A DNA stretch of 64,000 nucleotides from Burkholderia sp. Ax-1724 (GCF_011752995.1 NZ_VWWL01000021.1:1-64000); one strand, 5' to 3'. Positions 53,380 to 62,918 are shown, counted from the first letter of the stretch. The notes: generated from the letters alone by a model not told the origin. Program-made: numbers and translations.

Positions 53380-54363
53380 ATGAAGAACTTCGTTACCGTC
53401 TCCACGGCAGCGATCCCGCCCGCGGGACAGGCGACCGAATGGGCGCGAGCGATCGGCGAACGCTTCAGCGAGCGTTTCGGCGGCCGGCTTTTCGACCCAG
53501 CGACCGGCGAGTCCTTCTCGGGCCAGATCGGTTATGCCGATGTCGGGCAAATCCAGCTTTGCCGGCTGGCGGCCCAAGGGCATCGCGTGGAAAACACGCC
53601 GGGAAGCGAGGCCAGTTCCAGCCGGTACAAGCTGACGATCCAGCTCGAAGGTACGTCCGAATTCGAGCAGGATGGTTTAAAGGCGAAGCTTTCTCCAGGG
53701 CACTGGGCCATCTACGACACCGCGCGCCCCTATCTGATGAATGCGCCCGATGCCATTCACGTAGCGATTGCGACTATTCCAAAGGACATGATGCGTCTCT
53801 CGCTCACCGAGCGTTGCGCACTGGTCCATCCGCTGACCTCCCATAGCGGTGCGGGCCTCGCGCTGTCCCGCTACATCATCGATCGCCTGCAGGCATTCGA
53901 ACTCTCACCGGAACTCGATGCCGATGCATCGGCCGACCCGATCGAGCAGGACCTGACTACCCAGATCAGAATCGCACTGCAGGATCAGGTGTCGGAAACC
54001 AGAAAGCATCTGCACCCGAGGATGCTGCGCACACGCATCATCGAATACATCGAGCAGAATCTCGCCGATCCCGAACTCACCGTTGAGCGAATCGCGCTCG
54101 ACCTGAACTGCTCGAAGCGTTACCTGCACACGGTATTCGATAGCGGCACCCACACTCTCTCCCGGTACATCCTGCAGCTGCGGCTCATGCATGTCTGTCG
54201 CGATCTGGGCAACCTGGCGTTGCAGCAATGCTCGATTACCCAGCTGGCGATGAAATGGGGCTTTGTGAGCCCCGGTCATTTCAGCCGCACCTTCAAGGAA
54301 ATGTTCGGCGTGTCGCCCCGCGACTACCGGCGAGGCACGACTCAGCCGAGCCCGCTCGACTGA
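53380..54363 (+). CDS. AraC/XylS-family regulator
   Basis: A 327-residue regulator. The N-terminal AraC_binding_2 domain (FSERFGGRLFDPATGESFSGQIGYADVGQIQLCRLAAQGH) is typical of the XylS/FeaR group. The C-terminal pair of HTH motifs reads LTVERIALDLNCSKRYLHTVFDSG and ITQLAMKWGFVSPGHFSRTFKEMFGVSPRDYRRG. Its 3' end overlaps the convergent SDR gene by 22 bp. It probably controls the SDR and aldehyde dehydrogenase genes through the paired boxes at 55213-55283. Confidence 0.9.
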   Translation: MKNFVTVSTAAIPPAGQATEWARAIGERFSERFGGRLFDPATGESFSGQIGYADVGQIQLCRLAAQGHRVENTPGSEASSSRYKLTIQLEGTSEFEQDGLKAKLSPGHWAIYDTARPYLMNAPDAIHVAIATIPKDMMRLSLTERCALVHPLTSHSGAGLALSRYIIDRLQAFELSPELDADASADPIEQDLTTQIRIALQDQVSETRKHLHPRMLRTRIIEYIEQNLADPELTVERIALDLNCSKRYLHTVFDSGTHTLSRYILQLRLMHVCRDLGNLALQQCSITQLAMKWGFVSPGHFSRTFKEMFGVSPRDYRRGTTQPSPLD

Positions 54364-55127
54364 CACAGGATATTGGCCGCCATCCCGCCATCACACGGGA
54401 TGTTGACGCCTCGTACCCACCGGCTACCGTCGTCGCACAGAAACGCCACGAGCGGAGCAATGTCGTCGGGCCGCCCCGCGCGCTCGACGAGCCGCATGTC
54501 TTCCTCAGCCCGCTTGCCTAGCATCTTCAGAAAGTCCTGGTGAATGGGCGTCTCCACCGGCCCGGGGCTGATCGCATTCATGCGGATGCCGCGGCTACGC
54601 CACGCCCAGCGCATCTGCAGTGTCCATGCAATTAGCGCCTCCTTCGACAAAAAGTACGCGCGCGCGTCGTCGACGCCATTCGCTTCGCAGAACGCATCGA
54701 CGTCCTCCAGGTTGCTCACGCCGAGCAGCGCCCGAACCTGACCGATCTGATCGGCCCAGCCGAATCCCGCCAGCGACGCCAGATTGACGATCGAGGCACC
54801 GTCGTTCATCAGCGGCAGCAAAGCCAGCGTCAATTGGCGTAACCCGACGAAATTGACCTGCAGCACGGGTGTGCGCCCTTTCGTCGGCGGCAGTCCGGCG
54901 ATATTGCACAGCGCGTCCAATCGGCCGTGAACCTGCTTTGCAACCGAATCGATCGAATCGGCTTGCGCAAGATCGGCCCGAATGAACTGATCACACAGCC
55001 CCGCCGCGGGCTCGTTCCGGTCCACCGCAATAACGCGCGCGCCCTGCGCCCGGACCGTTGCCGCGCACTCGGCGCCGATACCCGAGGCGGCCCCGGTGAT
55101 CAAAATGGTCTTGCCTTGCAACGACAT
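54342..55127 (-). CDS. Short-chain dehydrogenase/reductase (coniferyl-alcohol dehydrogenase-like)
   Basis: A 261-residue SDR. NAD site ILITGAASGIGAECA (TGxxxGxG), LCNIAGLPP (NxAG), catalytic Ser in IVNLASLAGFG, and Tyr-x3-Lys in ARAYFLSKEALI. The long insert before the catalytic Tyr resembles the 3-alpha-hydroxysteroid/coniferyl-alcohol dehydrogenase subgroup. Likely oxidises an aromatic alcohol to the aldehyde used by the divergent aldehyde dehydrogenase. GGAGACG precedes ATG 55127. Confidence 0.9.
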   Translation of the reverse strand: MSLQGKTILITGAASGIGAECAATVRAQGARVIAVDRNEPAAGLCDQFIRADLAQADSIDSVAKQVHGRLDALCNIAGLPPTKGRTPVLQVNFVGLRQLTLALLPLMNDGASIVNLASLAGFGWADQIGQVRALLGVSNLEDVDAFCEANGVDDARAYFLSKEALIAWTLQMRWAWRSRGIRMNAISPGPVETPIHQDFLKMLGKRAEEDMRLVERAGRPDDIAPLVAFLCDDGSRWVRGVNIPCDGGMAANILCQSSGLG

Positions 55128-55212
55128 TTTCGACGTCTCCTTGAGGTTGTCTCGATGGCGCCGGAAATCCGGTGCCGACCGTGCCGACTCTAGTCGCCCC
55201 CCGGCTACGCGT

Positions 55213-55283
55213 CTTGCCTGACAGTGCAGTGTCGGCGCGATTCCGTCCTGCACGTGCGCAGCGAAATTGCACTATCAGGCAAG
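55213..55283. promoter_or_regulatory. Paired inverted XylS-like boxes
   Basis: CTTGCCTGACAGTGCA (55213-55228) and TGCACTATCAGGCAAG (55268-55283) are inverted copies with one mismatch, 39 bp apart, in the divergent SDR/aldehyde dehydrogenase promoter. Each reads TGCA-N6-GGCAA in one direction, close to the XylS-family consensus TGCA-N6-GGNTA. One box faces each gene. Confidence 0.7.
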
Positions 55284-55344
55284 TCGATCAAGGTTGGTTC
55301 TCCTACATTCGCATCCACACAGTCCTGTCACATGGAGACACCTC

Positions 55345-56793
55345 TTGAGAACCGTCCAGTTGCTCATCGCGGGACGCCCGCAGCCGGCCGTTGCCGGCGC
55401 GACGTTTGATCGTGCCAATCCGCAATCGAATCAGGTTGTCACGCGCGCCGCCTCGGCCGGCATCGAGGACGCCCGGCTCGCGGCCGATGCCGCGCAAGCC
55501 GCCTTCGCGGTCTGGTCCCGAACCGGCCCTTCGATCAGGCGCGAGATTCTGCTGCGCGCCGCCGACCTGATGGAGCAGAAGAAAAATCTCTTCGTCGAAA
55601 CCATGCAGAGCGAAACCGGTGCGACGCGCGTCTGGGCCGAGCACAACGTGTTCGCCGCGGCCGCGATTCTCCGCGAAGCCGCCAGCATGACAACCCAGAT
55701 CGCAGGCGAAGTCGTTCCGTCGGACGAAGGCCGTCTGTCGTTTGCGGTACGGCAGCCGGCCGGCGTCGTGCTCGGCATCGCCCCCTGGAATGCGCCGATC
55801 GTGCTCGGCACGCGTGCGATTGCGATGCCGCTCGCCTGCGGCAACACGGTCATCCTGAAGGCATCGGAAATGTGTCCCGCGACCCATTCGCTGATTGCGG
55901 ACGTGCTCGTCGAAGCCGGACTCGGCAACGGCGAAGTCAACGTCATCACACATGCGCCGGCGGCGGCCGGCGAAGTGGCCGATACGTTGATCGCGCACCC
56001 CGCCGTTCGGCGCATCAATTTCACCGGCTCGACCCGGGTCGGCCAGTTGATCGCCGAACGGGCAGCACGTGTACTCAAGCCGGTGCTGCTCGAACTGGGC
56101 GGCAAGTCTCCGCTGATCGTACTCGACGACGCCGATGTCGAACGCGCCGTCGCCGCCGCTGCATTCGGCGCGTTTTTCAACCAGGGGCAAATCTGCATGT
56201 CGACCGAGCGCATCGTCGTCACGCCCGCGATTGCCGAGTCTTTCGTCGCGCGTCTCGCCGACAAGGCCGCGCGCCTGAGCGTGGGCGATCCGCGCACCAC
56301 TGACGCGCCGCTTGGTGCGCTCGCCAGCGCCGGCGCCAGTGCGCGTATCAACGAACTCATCGACGACGCGCTGGCGCGAGGCGCCACGCTGCTGGCCGGC
56401 GGCAAGGCTGAGGGCGTATTCATGCCGGCCACGGTGCTCGACGGCGTCACGCGCGAGATGTCGATTTACCACGAGGAAACGTTCGGCCCCGTCGTTTGCA
56501 TCATGCGGGCGGAGAACGACGAACACGCCGTCGAGATCGCCAACGACTCGGAATTCGGTTTGTCCGCGGCGGTATTCAGCAACGACATCGAACGCGCCTT
56601 CGCGGTCACGAAGCAGATTCGCTCAGGCATCTGCCACATCAACGGCGCGACGGTCAGCGACGAACCGCAGATGCCGTTCGGCGGCACCGGCCGTAGCGGC
56701 TACGGACGCTTCGGCGGCAAAGCCGGTATCGCCGAATTCACGGAGCTGCGGTGGATCACCGTGGCCTCCACGGCTCCCGCTTTTCCGATCTGA
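55345..56793 (+). CDS. Aldehyde dehydrogenase (vanillin/salicylaldehyde type)
   Basis: A 482-residue NAD(P)-dependent aldehyde dehydrogenase. Landmarks: GIAPWNAPIVLGTRAIAMPLACGN (Asn), FTGSTRVG, catalytic Glu in LLELGGKSPLIVLDDAD, catalytic Cys in FNQGQICMSTERIVV, and EETFGPVV. Nearest in layout to vanillin/salicylaldehyde dehydrogenases. The probable start is TTG 55345, six nt after GGAGA; no in-frame ATG fits. First gene of the rightward catabolic operon. Confidence 0.9.
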   Translation: MRTVQLLIAGRPQPAVAGATFDRANPQSNQVVTRAASAGIEDARLAADAAQAAFAVWSRTGPSIRREILLRAADLMEQKKNLFVETMQSETGATRVWAEHNVFAAAAILREAASMTTQIAGEVVPSDEGRLSFAVRQPAGVVLGIAPWNAPIVLGTRAIAMPLACGNTVILKASEMCPATHSLIADVLVEAGLGNGEVNVITHAPAAAGEVADTLIAHPAVRRINFTGSTRVGQLIAERAARVLKPVLLELGGKSPLIVLDDADVERAVAAAAFGAFFNQGQICMSTERIVVTPAIAESFVARLADKAARLSVGDPRTTDAPLGALASAGASARINELIDDALARGATLLAGGKAEGVFMPATVLDGVTREMSIYHEETFGPVVCIMRAENDEHAVEIANDSEFGLSAAVFSNDIERAFAVTKQIRSGICHINGATVSDEPQMPFGGTGRSGYGRFGGKAGIAEFTELRWITVASTAPAFPI

Positions 56794-56858
56794 GCGAACC
56801 CGACAGCGACCCCGACACGCCCCGCGTGCCGGCAATCAACCCACCGAGGAAATAACAC

Positions 56859-57788
56859 ATGGCTCTACATCCGACGAACGATCGCGCACATGCGCTGCAG
56901 GCGGGCTGGACCCGCTTCGATCTCGGCGGCTTTCAGTGCACGGTCGTGACCGACGGCCTGCTGCACCTCGGCCCGCCGCGCAACACGTTTCCGAAAGCCG
57001 ATGTCGAGGAAATCGACGACCTGCTGCTTCAGGCCTTCCTGCCGACCGAAACGATCGCGCTCGATCAGAACGTACTCCTTGTCAATACCGGCGAGCATCT
57101 GGTGCTGTTCGACACGGGCGTCGGCATCAACGCCGAACTGGGCGTCAAGACGTTCGGCCCGAATACCGGCCGCGCCATCATCAATATGTGGGCGGCCGGT
57201 ATCGAGCCGGAAGACATCGATATCGTGGCCCTGACCCATACCCACCCGGACCACTGCTGGGGTCTCGTCGACGACAACGACCGCAAGCTGTTCCCGAATG
57301 CGCGCATCGCCGTGAGCCGGGCCGACGTCGACTACTGGACGAACCTCGAGAACATTCGCGATTCGATGTCCGACCATATGAAAGACCACTTCTACGGCGC
57401 TCACAAGAATCTCGCGCCGTATCGCGACGTCATCACATTCATTGAGGATGGCCAGGAGATCGTGCCGGGCATCCGCGCTCATGCCACGCCCGGCCATAGC
57501 CCCGGCCATACGATCTACGCAATCTCCAGCGAGGGGCACACGCTCGTGTGCTGGGGCGACCTCTGCCATCACCAGGTGCTGCTGCTTAGGCGGCCGGAAT
57601 GGGCGTTCCTGTTCGACTACGACAGTTCCATTGCGGCGGCCACGCGCATGAGAGTGCTGGAGTGGATCGAGAAGCAGGAGCATCAGGTCCTCTCGTATCA
57701 CTTTCCGTTTCCGGGGCGCGGGCATCTGCGCCGCAACGGCGACGGCTACGACTGGCTCCCCTCGCCGATCCAGCTCGAACGAGTCTGA
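56859..57788 (+). CDS. MBL-fold metallo-hydrolase
   Basis: A 309-residue metallo-beta-lactamase-fold hydrolase with the dinuclear-metal motif ALTHTHPDHCWGL (H-x-H-x-D-H), GHSPGHTIYAI (His), CWGDLCHH (Asp) and a C-terminal SYHFPFPGRGH. Such enzymes open lactones or thioesters. GAGGAAATAAC precedes the ATG. Between aldehyde dehydrogenase and amidohydrolase genes, it probably hydrolyses a ring lactone or CoA ester in the same pathway. Confidence 0.88.
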   Translation: MALHPTNDRAHALQAGWTRFDLGGFQCTVVTDGLLHLGPPRNTFPKADVEEIDDLLLQAFLPTETIALDQNVLLVNTGEHLVLFDTGVGINAELGVKTFGPNTGRAIINMWAAGIEPEDIDIVALTHTHPDHCWGLVDDNDRKLFPNARIAVSRADVDYWTNLENIRDSMSDHMKDHFYGAHKNLAPYRDVITFIEDGQEIVPGIRAHATPGHSPGHTIYAISSEGHTLVCWGDLCHHQVLLLRRPEWAFLFDYDSSIAAATRMRVLEWIEKQEHQVLSYHFPFPGRGHLRRNGDGYDWLPSPIQLERV

Positions 57789-57820
57789 GCGCCCCACTCC
57801 ATCAGGATACCTATTTCATC

Positions 57821-58810
57821 ATGAACACCGCTTACCGCTGCACGTGTGGTCTCATCGACGTCCACGCACACTGCCTGCCGCCGGCCTACCGCAAGGCGCT
57901 CGACGACGCCGGCCTCGCCACGCTCGACGGCGGCTACCCCGTTCCCGAGTGGAGCCCGGAAAAAGCCACCGCCGTCATGGAAGAAAACGGCATCGACACC
58001 ATGATGCTCTCCGTGTCCTCGCCGAGCGTCAGTTTCCTCTCCGGACGCGAAGCGCGCGTGCGGCTTGCCCGCACCATCAACGAAGACATCGCGCAACTCC
58101 GGCGCGACTACCCAGGCCGCTTCGGCGGCTTCATGACGCTGCCGTTGCCGCACGTGGCCGACTCCCTCGCCGAAATCGACTATGCCTTCGACAAGCTGGG
58201 TCTCGACGGCCTGATCGTCGAAACGAACAGCGATGGCAAGTACCTCGGCGACCCCGCGTTCGCACCGATATTCGACCGGCTCAACGAACGGCACGCCACG
58301 ATCTTCCTGCATCCGACCGCCCCGGCCTGCTTTTCGGCCGTCGGACTCGGACGCCCGGCGCCGCTGTTCGAGTTCCCATGCGACACCGCGCGCACGGTTA
58401 TCGACCTCGTGTTCTCGGACACGCTCAAGCGCTGCGCCAATCTGAAGCTCATCGTGCCGCACGCGGGCGGCGTGCTTGCCGCGATCGCGCACCGGATCGC
58501 GCTGCTCTCGCCGATGCCGGTCATGAAGCCAGGCCCCAAGCCATCCGCCGAGGTCATCGCGGAATTGCAGGGGCTCTATTACGACCTCGCCATGTCGGCC
58601 AACCAGCCCACCTTCGACGTGCTGCGCACACTCGCCCCGCTCTCGCAGATCATGGTCGGCACCGACTTTCCGTTCCAGCCGGCGCACAACGTCGCGCGCA
58701 ATATCGCGGATTTCCGCACGCTCGACGGCCTCACTGCGGAACAGCATCGGGCCATTGCGCGCGAAAACGCGCTGCGGCTCTTTCCGCGCTTCGCCAGCGC
58801 GAATGCTTAG
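57821..58810 (+). CDS. Amidohydrolase family, ACMSD-like decarboxylase
   Basis: A 329-residue TIM-barrel metal enzyme of the amidohydrolase-2 type. Metal and catalytic landmarks: LIDVHAHCLPP (H-x-H), IFLHPTAP (His), LIVPHAGGVLAAIAHRI (His) and IMVGTDFPFQP (Asp). Relatives decarboxylate aromatic or enol acids (ACMSD, gamma-resorcylate, 6-methylsalicylate decarboxylases). Likely removes a carboxyl group from the aromatic acid made by the aldehyde dehydrogenase or imported by the next gene's transporter. Confidence 0.88.
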   Translation: MNTAYRCTCGLIDVHAHCLPPAYRKALDDAGLATLDGGYPVPEWSPEKATAVMEENGIDTMMLSVSSPSVSFLSGREARVRLARTINEDIAQLRRDYPGRFGGFMTLPLPHVADSLAEIDYAFDKLGLDGLIVETNSDGKYLGDPAFAPIFDRLNERHATIFLHPTAPACFSAVGLGRPAPLFEFPCDTARTVIDLVFSDTLKRCANLKLIVPHAGGVLAAIAHRIALLSPMPVMKPGPKPSAEVIAELQGLYYDLAMSANQPTFDVLRTLAPLSQIMVGTDFPFQPAHNVARNIADFRTLDGLTAEQHRAIARENALRLFPRFASANA

Positions 58811-58863
58811 GCTGACTGACTAATCCACCCTGAAATACAACACATCACACCAAGGAGACAATC

Positions 58864-60207
58864 ATGAAAACCGTGCTCGTAGACGATCTCATCGATGAGC
58901 GTCCATTCGGCCTCTTCCAGGCGTCGATCTTCGCCATCTGCTTCCTGATCGCCTTGATGGATGGCGCCAACGTGCAGGTCATGGGTCTGAGCGCACCGCT
59001 GCTCGCCAATGACTTGAAGCTGACACCAGCCCAGCTCGGCCCCATCTTCGCCGGCTCCGAGCTCGGTTTCATGATCGGCGCGCTGCTGCTCGGTCCGGTT
59101 GCCGACCGCATCGGCCGCAAGACCGTGCTGATCGCCTGCGCGAGCCTGTTCGGACTGGCGTCGCTTTGCACGGTGACGGCGCCCGGATTCGTCACGCTGC
59201 TCGTGCTGCGTATCGTGACGGGTATCGGACTCGGCGGCGCGGCACCGTGTCTCGTCAGCCTGACGACCGAATACGTCTCCCGGCGCCATCGCGGCCGCAT
59301 CGCCTCGCTGCTGTGGGCCGCCATGCCGGCCGGCGGCGTCATCGCCGGCTTTGCGGCGAGCATCGTGATTCCGCAGTATGGCTGGAGGGCCATGTTCTAT
59401 CTGAGCGGCATCGTGCCGATCGCCGCCGCGGTGCTGGTGTGGCTCTTCGTGCCCGAATCGGTGCGGCTGCTGATCCTGTCCGGCGCGCGGGACGATCGCA
59501 TCGCGCGGATCGTCAGGCGTCTCGCGCCTTCTTCCCTCGCCGGCGAGCCGGTGCGCTACGCGACCCATGAGCATCAGGAAAAGGGCTTGCCGGTCAAGCA
59601 TCTGTTCGTCGACGGCCGCGCGCCGCTCACGGCCCTGCTGTGGCTCGCGTTCTTCCTCAACTTCCTCGCCTTGATCGCGACACTGGCCTGGGCCAGCACG
59701 CTGCTGCGTAGCGCGGCCATGTCGGTGGCCGCCGCGTCCACGGTCCTCGCCTGGAACAACGTGGGCGGCACGATCGGCGTCGCCATCGCCGGCGCGGTGA
59801 TGGAGCGCCTCGGCACCTGTCGCTTCCTCGCCGCGATCTATGCGCTCGGGGCCATCGTTCTTGCGCTTACAGGGCTCAGTACACCTAACACCGCGCTGGT
59901 TTCGCTGTGCTCGGGTCTCACGGGTCTGTTCGTCGGCGGTGCCACTTCGGGCCTGATCGCCATCGCCTCGATGACCTATCCGACCGCCATCCGTTCGACC
60001 GGCGTGGGCTGGGCGCTTGCCGCCGGGCGCCTCGGCGGCGCCGTCGGCCCCGTTGCGGTCGGCGCGCTGGTCGCCACGGGCCTGCCCGTTGCGCACATCT
60101 TCGTCACCACGGCAGCCCCGGTGCTCGGCGCGTCGCTCGTGATGCTCGCGATGAGCCGCCTCGGCGCCGCCCGCACCGTCGATCGCGCCGAATTCGCCAC
60201 GCATTGA
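58864..60207 (+). CDS. AAHS-family aromatic acid transporter (MFS)
   Basis: A 447-residue, 12-helix transporter with FQASIFAICFLIALMDGANVQVMGLSAPLL, GPVADRIGRKTVLI and VTGIGLGGAAPCLVSLTTEYV, the layout of PcaK/BenK/MhpT-type symporters. The usual DG-[F/Y]-D of helix 1 reads DGANV, so substrate preference may differ. AAGGAGA precedes the ATG. Follows the amidohydrolase by 53 bp and probably imports the pathway's acid. Confidence 0.9.
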   Translation: MKTVLVDDLIDERPFGLFQASIFAICFLIALMDGANVQVMGLSAPLLANDLKLTPAQLGPIFAGSELGFMIGALLLGPVADRIGRKTVLIACASLFGLASLCTVTAPGFVTLLVLRIVTGIGLGGAAPCLVSLTTEYVSRRHRGRIASLLWAAMPAGGVIAGFAASIVIPQYGWRAMFYLSGIVPIAAAVLVWLFVPESVRLLILSGARDDRIARIVRRLAPSSLAGEPVRYATHEHQEKGLPVKHLFVDGRAPLTALLWLAFFLNFLALIATLAWASTLLRSAAMSVAAASTVLAWNNVGGTIGVAIAGAVMERLGTCRFLAAIYALGAIVLALTGLSTPNTALVSLCSGLTGLFVGGATSGLIAIASMTYPTAIRSTGVGWALAAGRLGGAVGPVAVGALVATGLPVAHIFVTTAAPVLGASLVMLAMSRLGAARTVDRAEFATH

Positions 60208-60276
60208 ACGACGGGCTGCCCGATCTGCGGCAGCCCTTCTACAACAAGAAACAACAAGAATCCGGAGACAACCCTC

Positions 60277-61365
60277 ATGTTCAGACACACCATTCTCGCA
60301 TCGGCTACCCTGCTCGCCTGCGGCAGCGCCGCCGCTCAAAGCTCCGTCACCATCTTCGGCATGATGGACGCCGGCATAACCTACGTGAACAATTCGGGCG
60401 GCAAGAGCAAGACCTTTTTCGACGACGGCATCTATTACCCCAACATGCTTGGCTTTCTCGGCCAGGAAGACCTGGGGGGCGGCACGAAGGCCATTTTCGA
60501 ACTGGTCAACCAGTTTTCTCTCGCGAACGGCTCGACCATTCCGACCGCCAATGCGCTGTTCAACCGCACCGCCTATGTGGGTCTGTCGAATACACAGTTG
60601 GGACGACTGACGTTCGGTACGCAATACGACTTCATGAAAGATCAGCTGCTGTCCTACGACGCATCGCTGTACACCGGCGGTTTCTATAACTTTCGCGAAG
60701 GCCCCTTCCAGACCCTCGGCATTCCGGGCAATCCGACCGGCTCATGGGACTTCGACCGCATCGGCGGATCGTCGCGCATGCAGAACTCCGTCAAATACCA
60801 GTCCGTCGATTACAGCGGATTCTCGTTCGGGATGATGTACGGCTTCGGCAATGTCGCCGGTTCCGTATCGGCCGACAATGCCGTCAGCGCGGCGCTCGAA
60901 TACCGGCACGGCGGATTCGGCATCGCCGCCGCCTATACCGAGATCAAGTATCCAGAGATGAGCAACGGCCACGATGGCATCCGCAATTGGGGAGTCGGCA
61001 CCCAATACGATACCGGCAAGGTTCTCGCCAATCTGCTCTATACGAACACCCGCAACACGCTGACAGGCGGCCAGATCGATATGGTCCAGATCGGCGCGAA
61101 CTGGCACGTCACGCCGTTCTGGTCGCTCGGCGCCGATTACCAGTACATGCAGGGCAACGCCGTGCTCCTGGACAACAAAGCCCATGAAGTTGCTGCGTCG
61201 GTCATGTACTCGTTGTCCAAACGCACGAGCGTCTACGTGGAAGGTATCTATCAGCGGGCGACGGGCAGCAACGGCAGCGCGACCGCCTGGATCAACGGCT
61301 TGAGCGCACCGTCGAGCACAGGCTCGCAGTTGCTGACCAGAATCGGGATGACCACCACGTTCTGA
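60277..61365 (+). CDS. Outer-membrane porin
   Basis: A 362-residue porin with signal peptide (MFRHTILASATLLACGSAAA), first strand SSVTIFGMMDAGITYVNNSGG, LGFLGQEDLGGGTKAIFELVNQF, RTAYVGLSNTQLGRLTFGTQYDF and a C-terminal Phe (GMTTTF). GGAGA precedes the ATG. As the last gene of the catabolic operon it likely admits the same aromatic acid. Short GAACTC/GAGTTC repeats follow the stop. Confidence 0.92.
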   Translation: MFRHTILASATLLACGSAAAQSSVTIFGMMDAGITYVNNSGGKSKTFFDDGIYYPNMLGFLGQEDLGGGTKAIFELVNQFSLANGSTIPTANALFNRTAYVGLSNTQLGRLTFGTQYDFMKDQLLSYDASLYTGGFYNFREGPFQTLGIPGNPTGSWDFDRIGGSSRMQNSVKYQSVDYSGFSFGMMYGFGNVAGSVSADNAVSAALEYRHGGFGIAAAYTEIKYPEMSNGHDGIRNWGVGTQYDTGKVLANLLYTNTRNTLTGGQIDMVQIGANWHVTPFWSLGADYQYMQGNAVLLDNKAHEVAASVMYSLSKRTSVYVEGIYQRATGSNGSATAWINGLSAPSSTGSQLLTRIGMTTTF

Positions 61366-61552
61366 ACTCGCGTCTGAGTTCGTGTCTGAACTCGCGGCGA
61401 TCCTGCGCGGCATGGCGGCACGGTACTGCTGCAAAGCATTGCCGCGCTGCCCGATACGAATCCGGGGCCACCGACATTCCCGCACCTTCATCGGGTCGCC
61501 ATAAGACAGCGGCCCGTCTCTTTTGAGTCCTCTCCCTTCTACGCGTGGCGTC

Positions 61553-62839
61553 ATGAACCCAACAACACGCGGCGGCGCCGTTCTCGGCACCCCGGCCCTG
61601 CCGCTTCGGCAACCCGCCACCGGTTACCGAAGCGGCCTGCGCGCGCTTCTCGGTGCATCCGGCCCTGCCCTCGTCGCCTCTGTCGCCTATCTGGACCCGG
61701 GCAACATCATCACCAACCTTCAGGCCGGGGCAAGATACGGCGACGAACTGCTCTGGGTGGTTCTGCTCGCCAGCGTGGTGGCAATGCTGTTCCAGTCGCT
61801 GTCGGCAAAGCTCGGCATCGTGACGGGCCGCAATCTTGCCGATATCTGCCGCGACAGCTTGCCTCGCCGCTACGTCATCGCGCTCTGGCTTCTCTGCGAA
61901 GCGGCCGCCATCGCAACCGACCTTGCAGAGGTGATCGGCAGTTCGATCGGCATCTCCCTGCTTTTCAATCTCTCGCTGCTCAACGCCATGCTGCTGACCG
62001 TCGCCGCCACCTACTCGCTTCTGCAACTCGAAACGCGCGGTTACAGGCCGCTCGAACTCGTGATCGGCGCATTCGTGAGCGTGATCGGGATGGCGTATCT
62101 CGTCGAGGTATCGCGGATGCCGGTGAACTGGTCATCGGTCTGGGCGCACAGCATCCCGTCGCGTTTCACCGATCACGGCGCACTCGGTCTCGCGGTCGCC
62201 ATAGTCGGCGCGACGATCATGCCGCACGCGCTGTTCCTTCATTCATGCCTGACCCAGAACCGCGTATCGGCCGGTGCCGTACGCGAGCCACGCGCGCGGA
62301 TCAGACTATCGAACATCGAGGTAATCGTCGCGCTGGGCGCGGCAGGGTTGATCAACATGGTCATGGTCGTCATCGCGTCGGTTGCGTTTCACAACGGACA
62401 CGCCGAGACGGCCGATATTGCCTCGGCAACGCGGCTTTTGACGCCGCTGTTCGGTGCGTTCGCCGGCACTCTCTTCCTGATCGCGCTGGTCGCGTCGGGC
62501 ATATCGAGTTCCGTGGTCGGCACGCTGGCCGGGCAGATCATCGTTCAGGGATTCGTCGGATACCGGATTCCGTTGTGGCTCAGAAGGGGCCTCACCGTGG
62601 TTCCGGCCATCGTCGTGATTGCATCGGGTCTCGACGTCACCACCGTGCTCATCGCCAGCCAGATCGTTCTGAGCCTCGCGTTGCCGGTGCCGATGATCGC
62701 GCTCGTCTGGTTCACCTCGCGCCGCAGCGTCATGGGTGAGCACCACAACCACAGGTCCGTCACCGTGCTCGCCATTGCAGCGACTGTGCTGGTGCTGGTT
62801 CTCAACGGCGTCCTGTTGTGGCAAGCGGTAAGCGGCTAG
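61553..62839 (+). CDS. Nramp-family divalent metal transporter
   Basis: A 428-residue, 11-helix transporter. The metal-site motifs DPGN (VAYLDPGNIITNLQ, helix 1) and MPH (VGATIMPHALFLHS, helix 6) are both intact, pointing to Mn(II)/Fe(II) uptake coupled to protons. ATG 61553 was chosen as the nearest start with a plausible cytoplasmic N-terminus; no strong ribosome site. It may be separate from the catabolic operon (187 bp gap). Convergent with the IclR gene. Confidence 0.9.
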   Translation: MNPTTRGGAVLGTPALPLRQPATGYRSGLRALLGASGPALVASVAYLDPGNIITNLQAGARYGDELLWVVLLASVVAMLFQSLSAKLGIVTGRNLADICRDSLPRRYVIALWLLCEAAAIATDLAEVIGSSIGISLLFNLSLLNAMLLTVAATYSLLQLETRGYRPLELVIGAFVSVIGMAYLVEVSRMPVNWSSVWAHSIPSRFTDHGALGLAVAIVGATIMPHALFLHSCLTQNRVSAGAVREPRARIRLSNIEVIVALGAAGLINMVMVVIASVAFHNGHAETADIASATRLLTPLFGAFAGTLFLIALVASGISSSVVGTLAGQIIVQGFVGYRIPLWLRRGLTVVPAIVVIASGLDVTTVLIASQIVLSLALPVPMIALVWFTSRRSVMGEHHNHRSVTVLAIAATVLVLVLNGVLLWQAVSG

Positions 62840-62918
62840 TCGGGCGAACAGTTAGCGGGTAGCGGGTAAGCAGCTAAGCGCGTGAGCCGATGAGCGCCCC
62901 GCGTGACCCGCCCGCCGG

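Noticed and set aside
58807..60624. 605-codon minus-strand frame opposite the AAHS transporter
   Set aside because: Antisense shadow, extremely Arg/Gly/Glu-rich, no homology-like motifs; the transporter on the other strand has all family signatures.
61366..61410. GAACTC/GAGTTC words after the porin gene
   Set aside because: Short alternating repeats that can form a weak hairpin; no T run and no sign of a mobile element.
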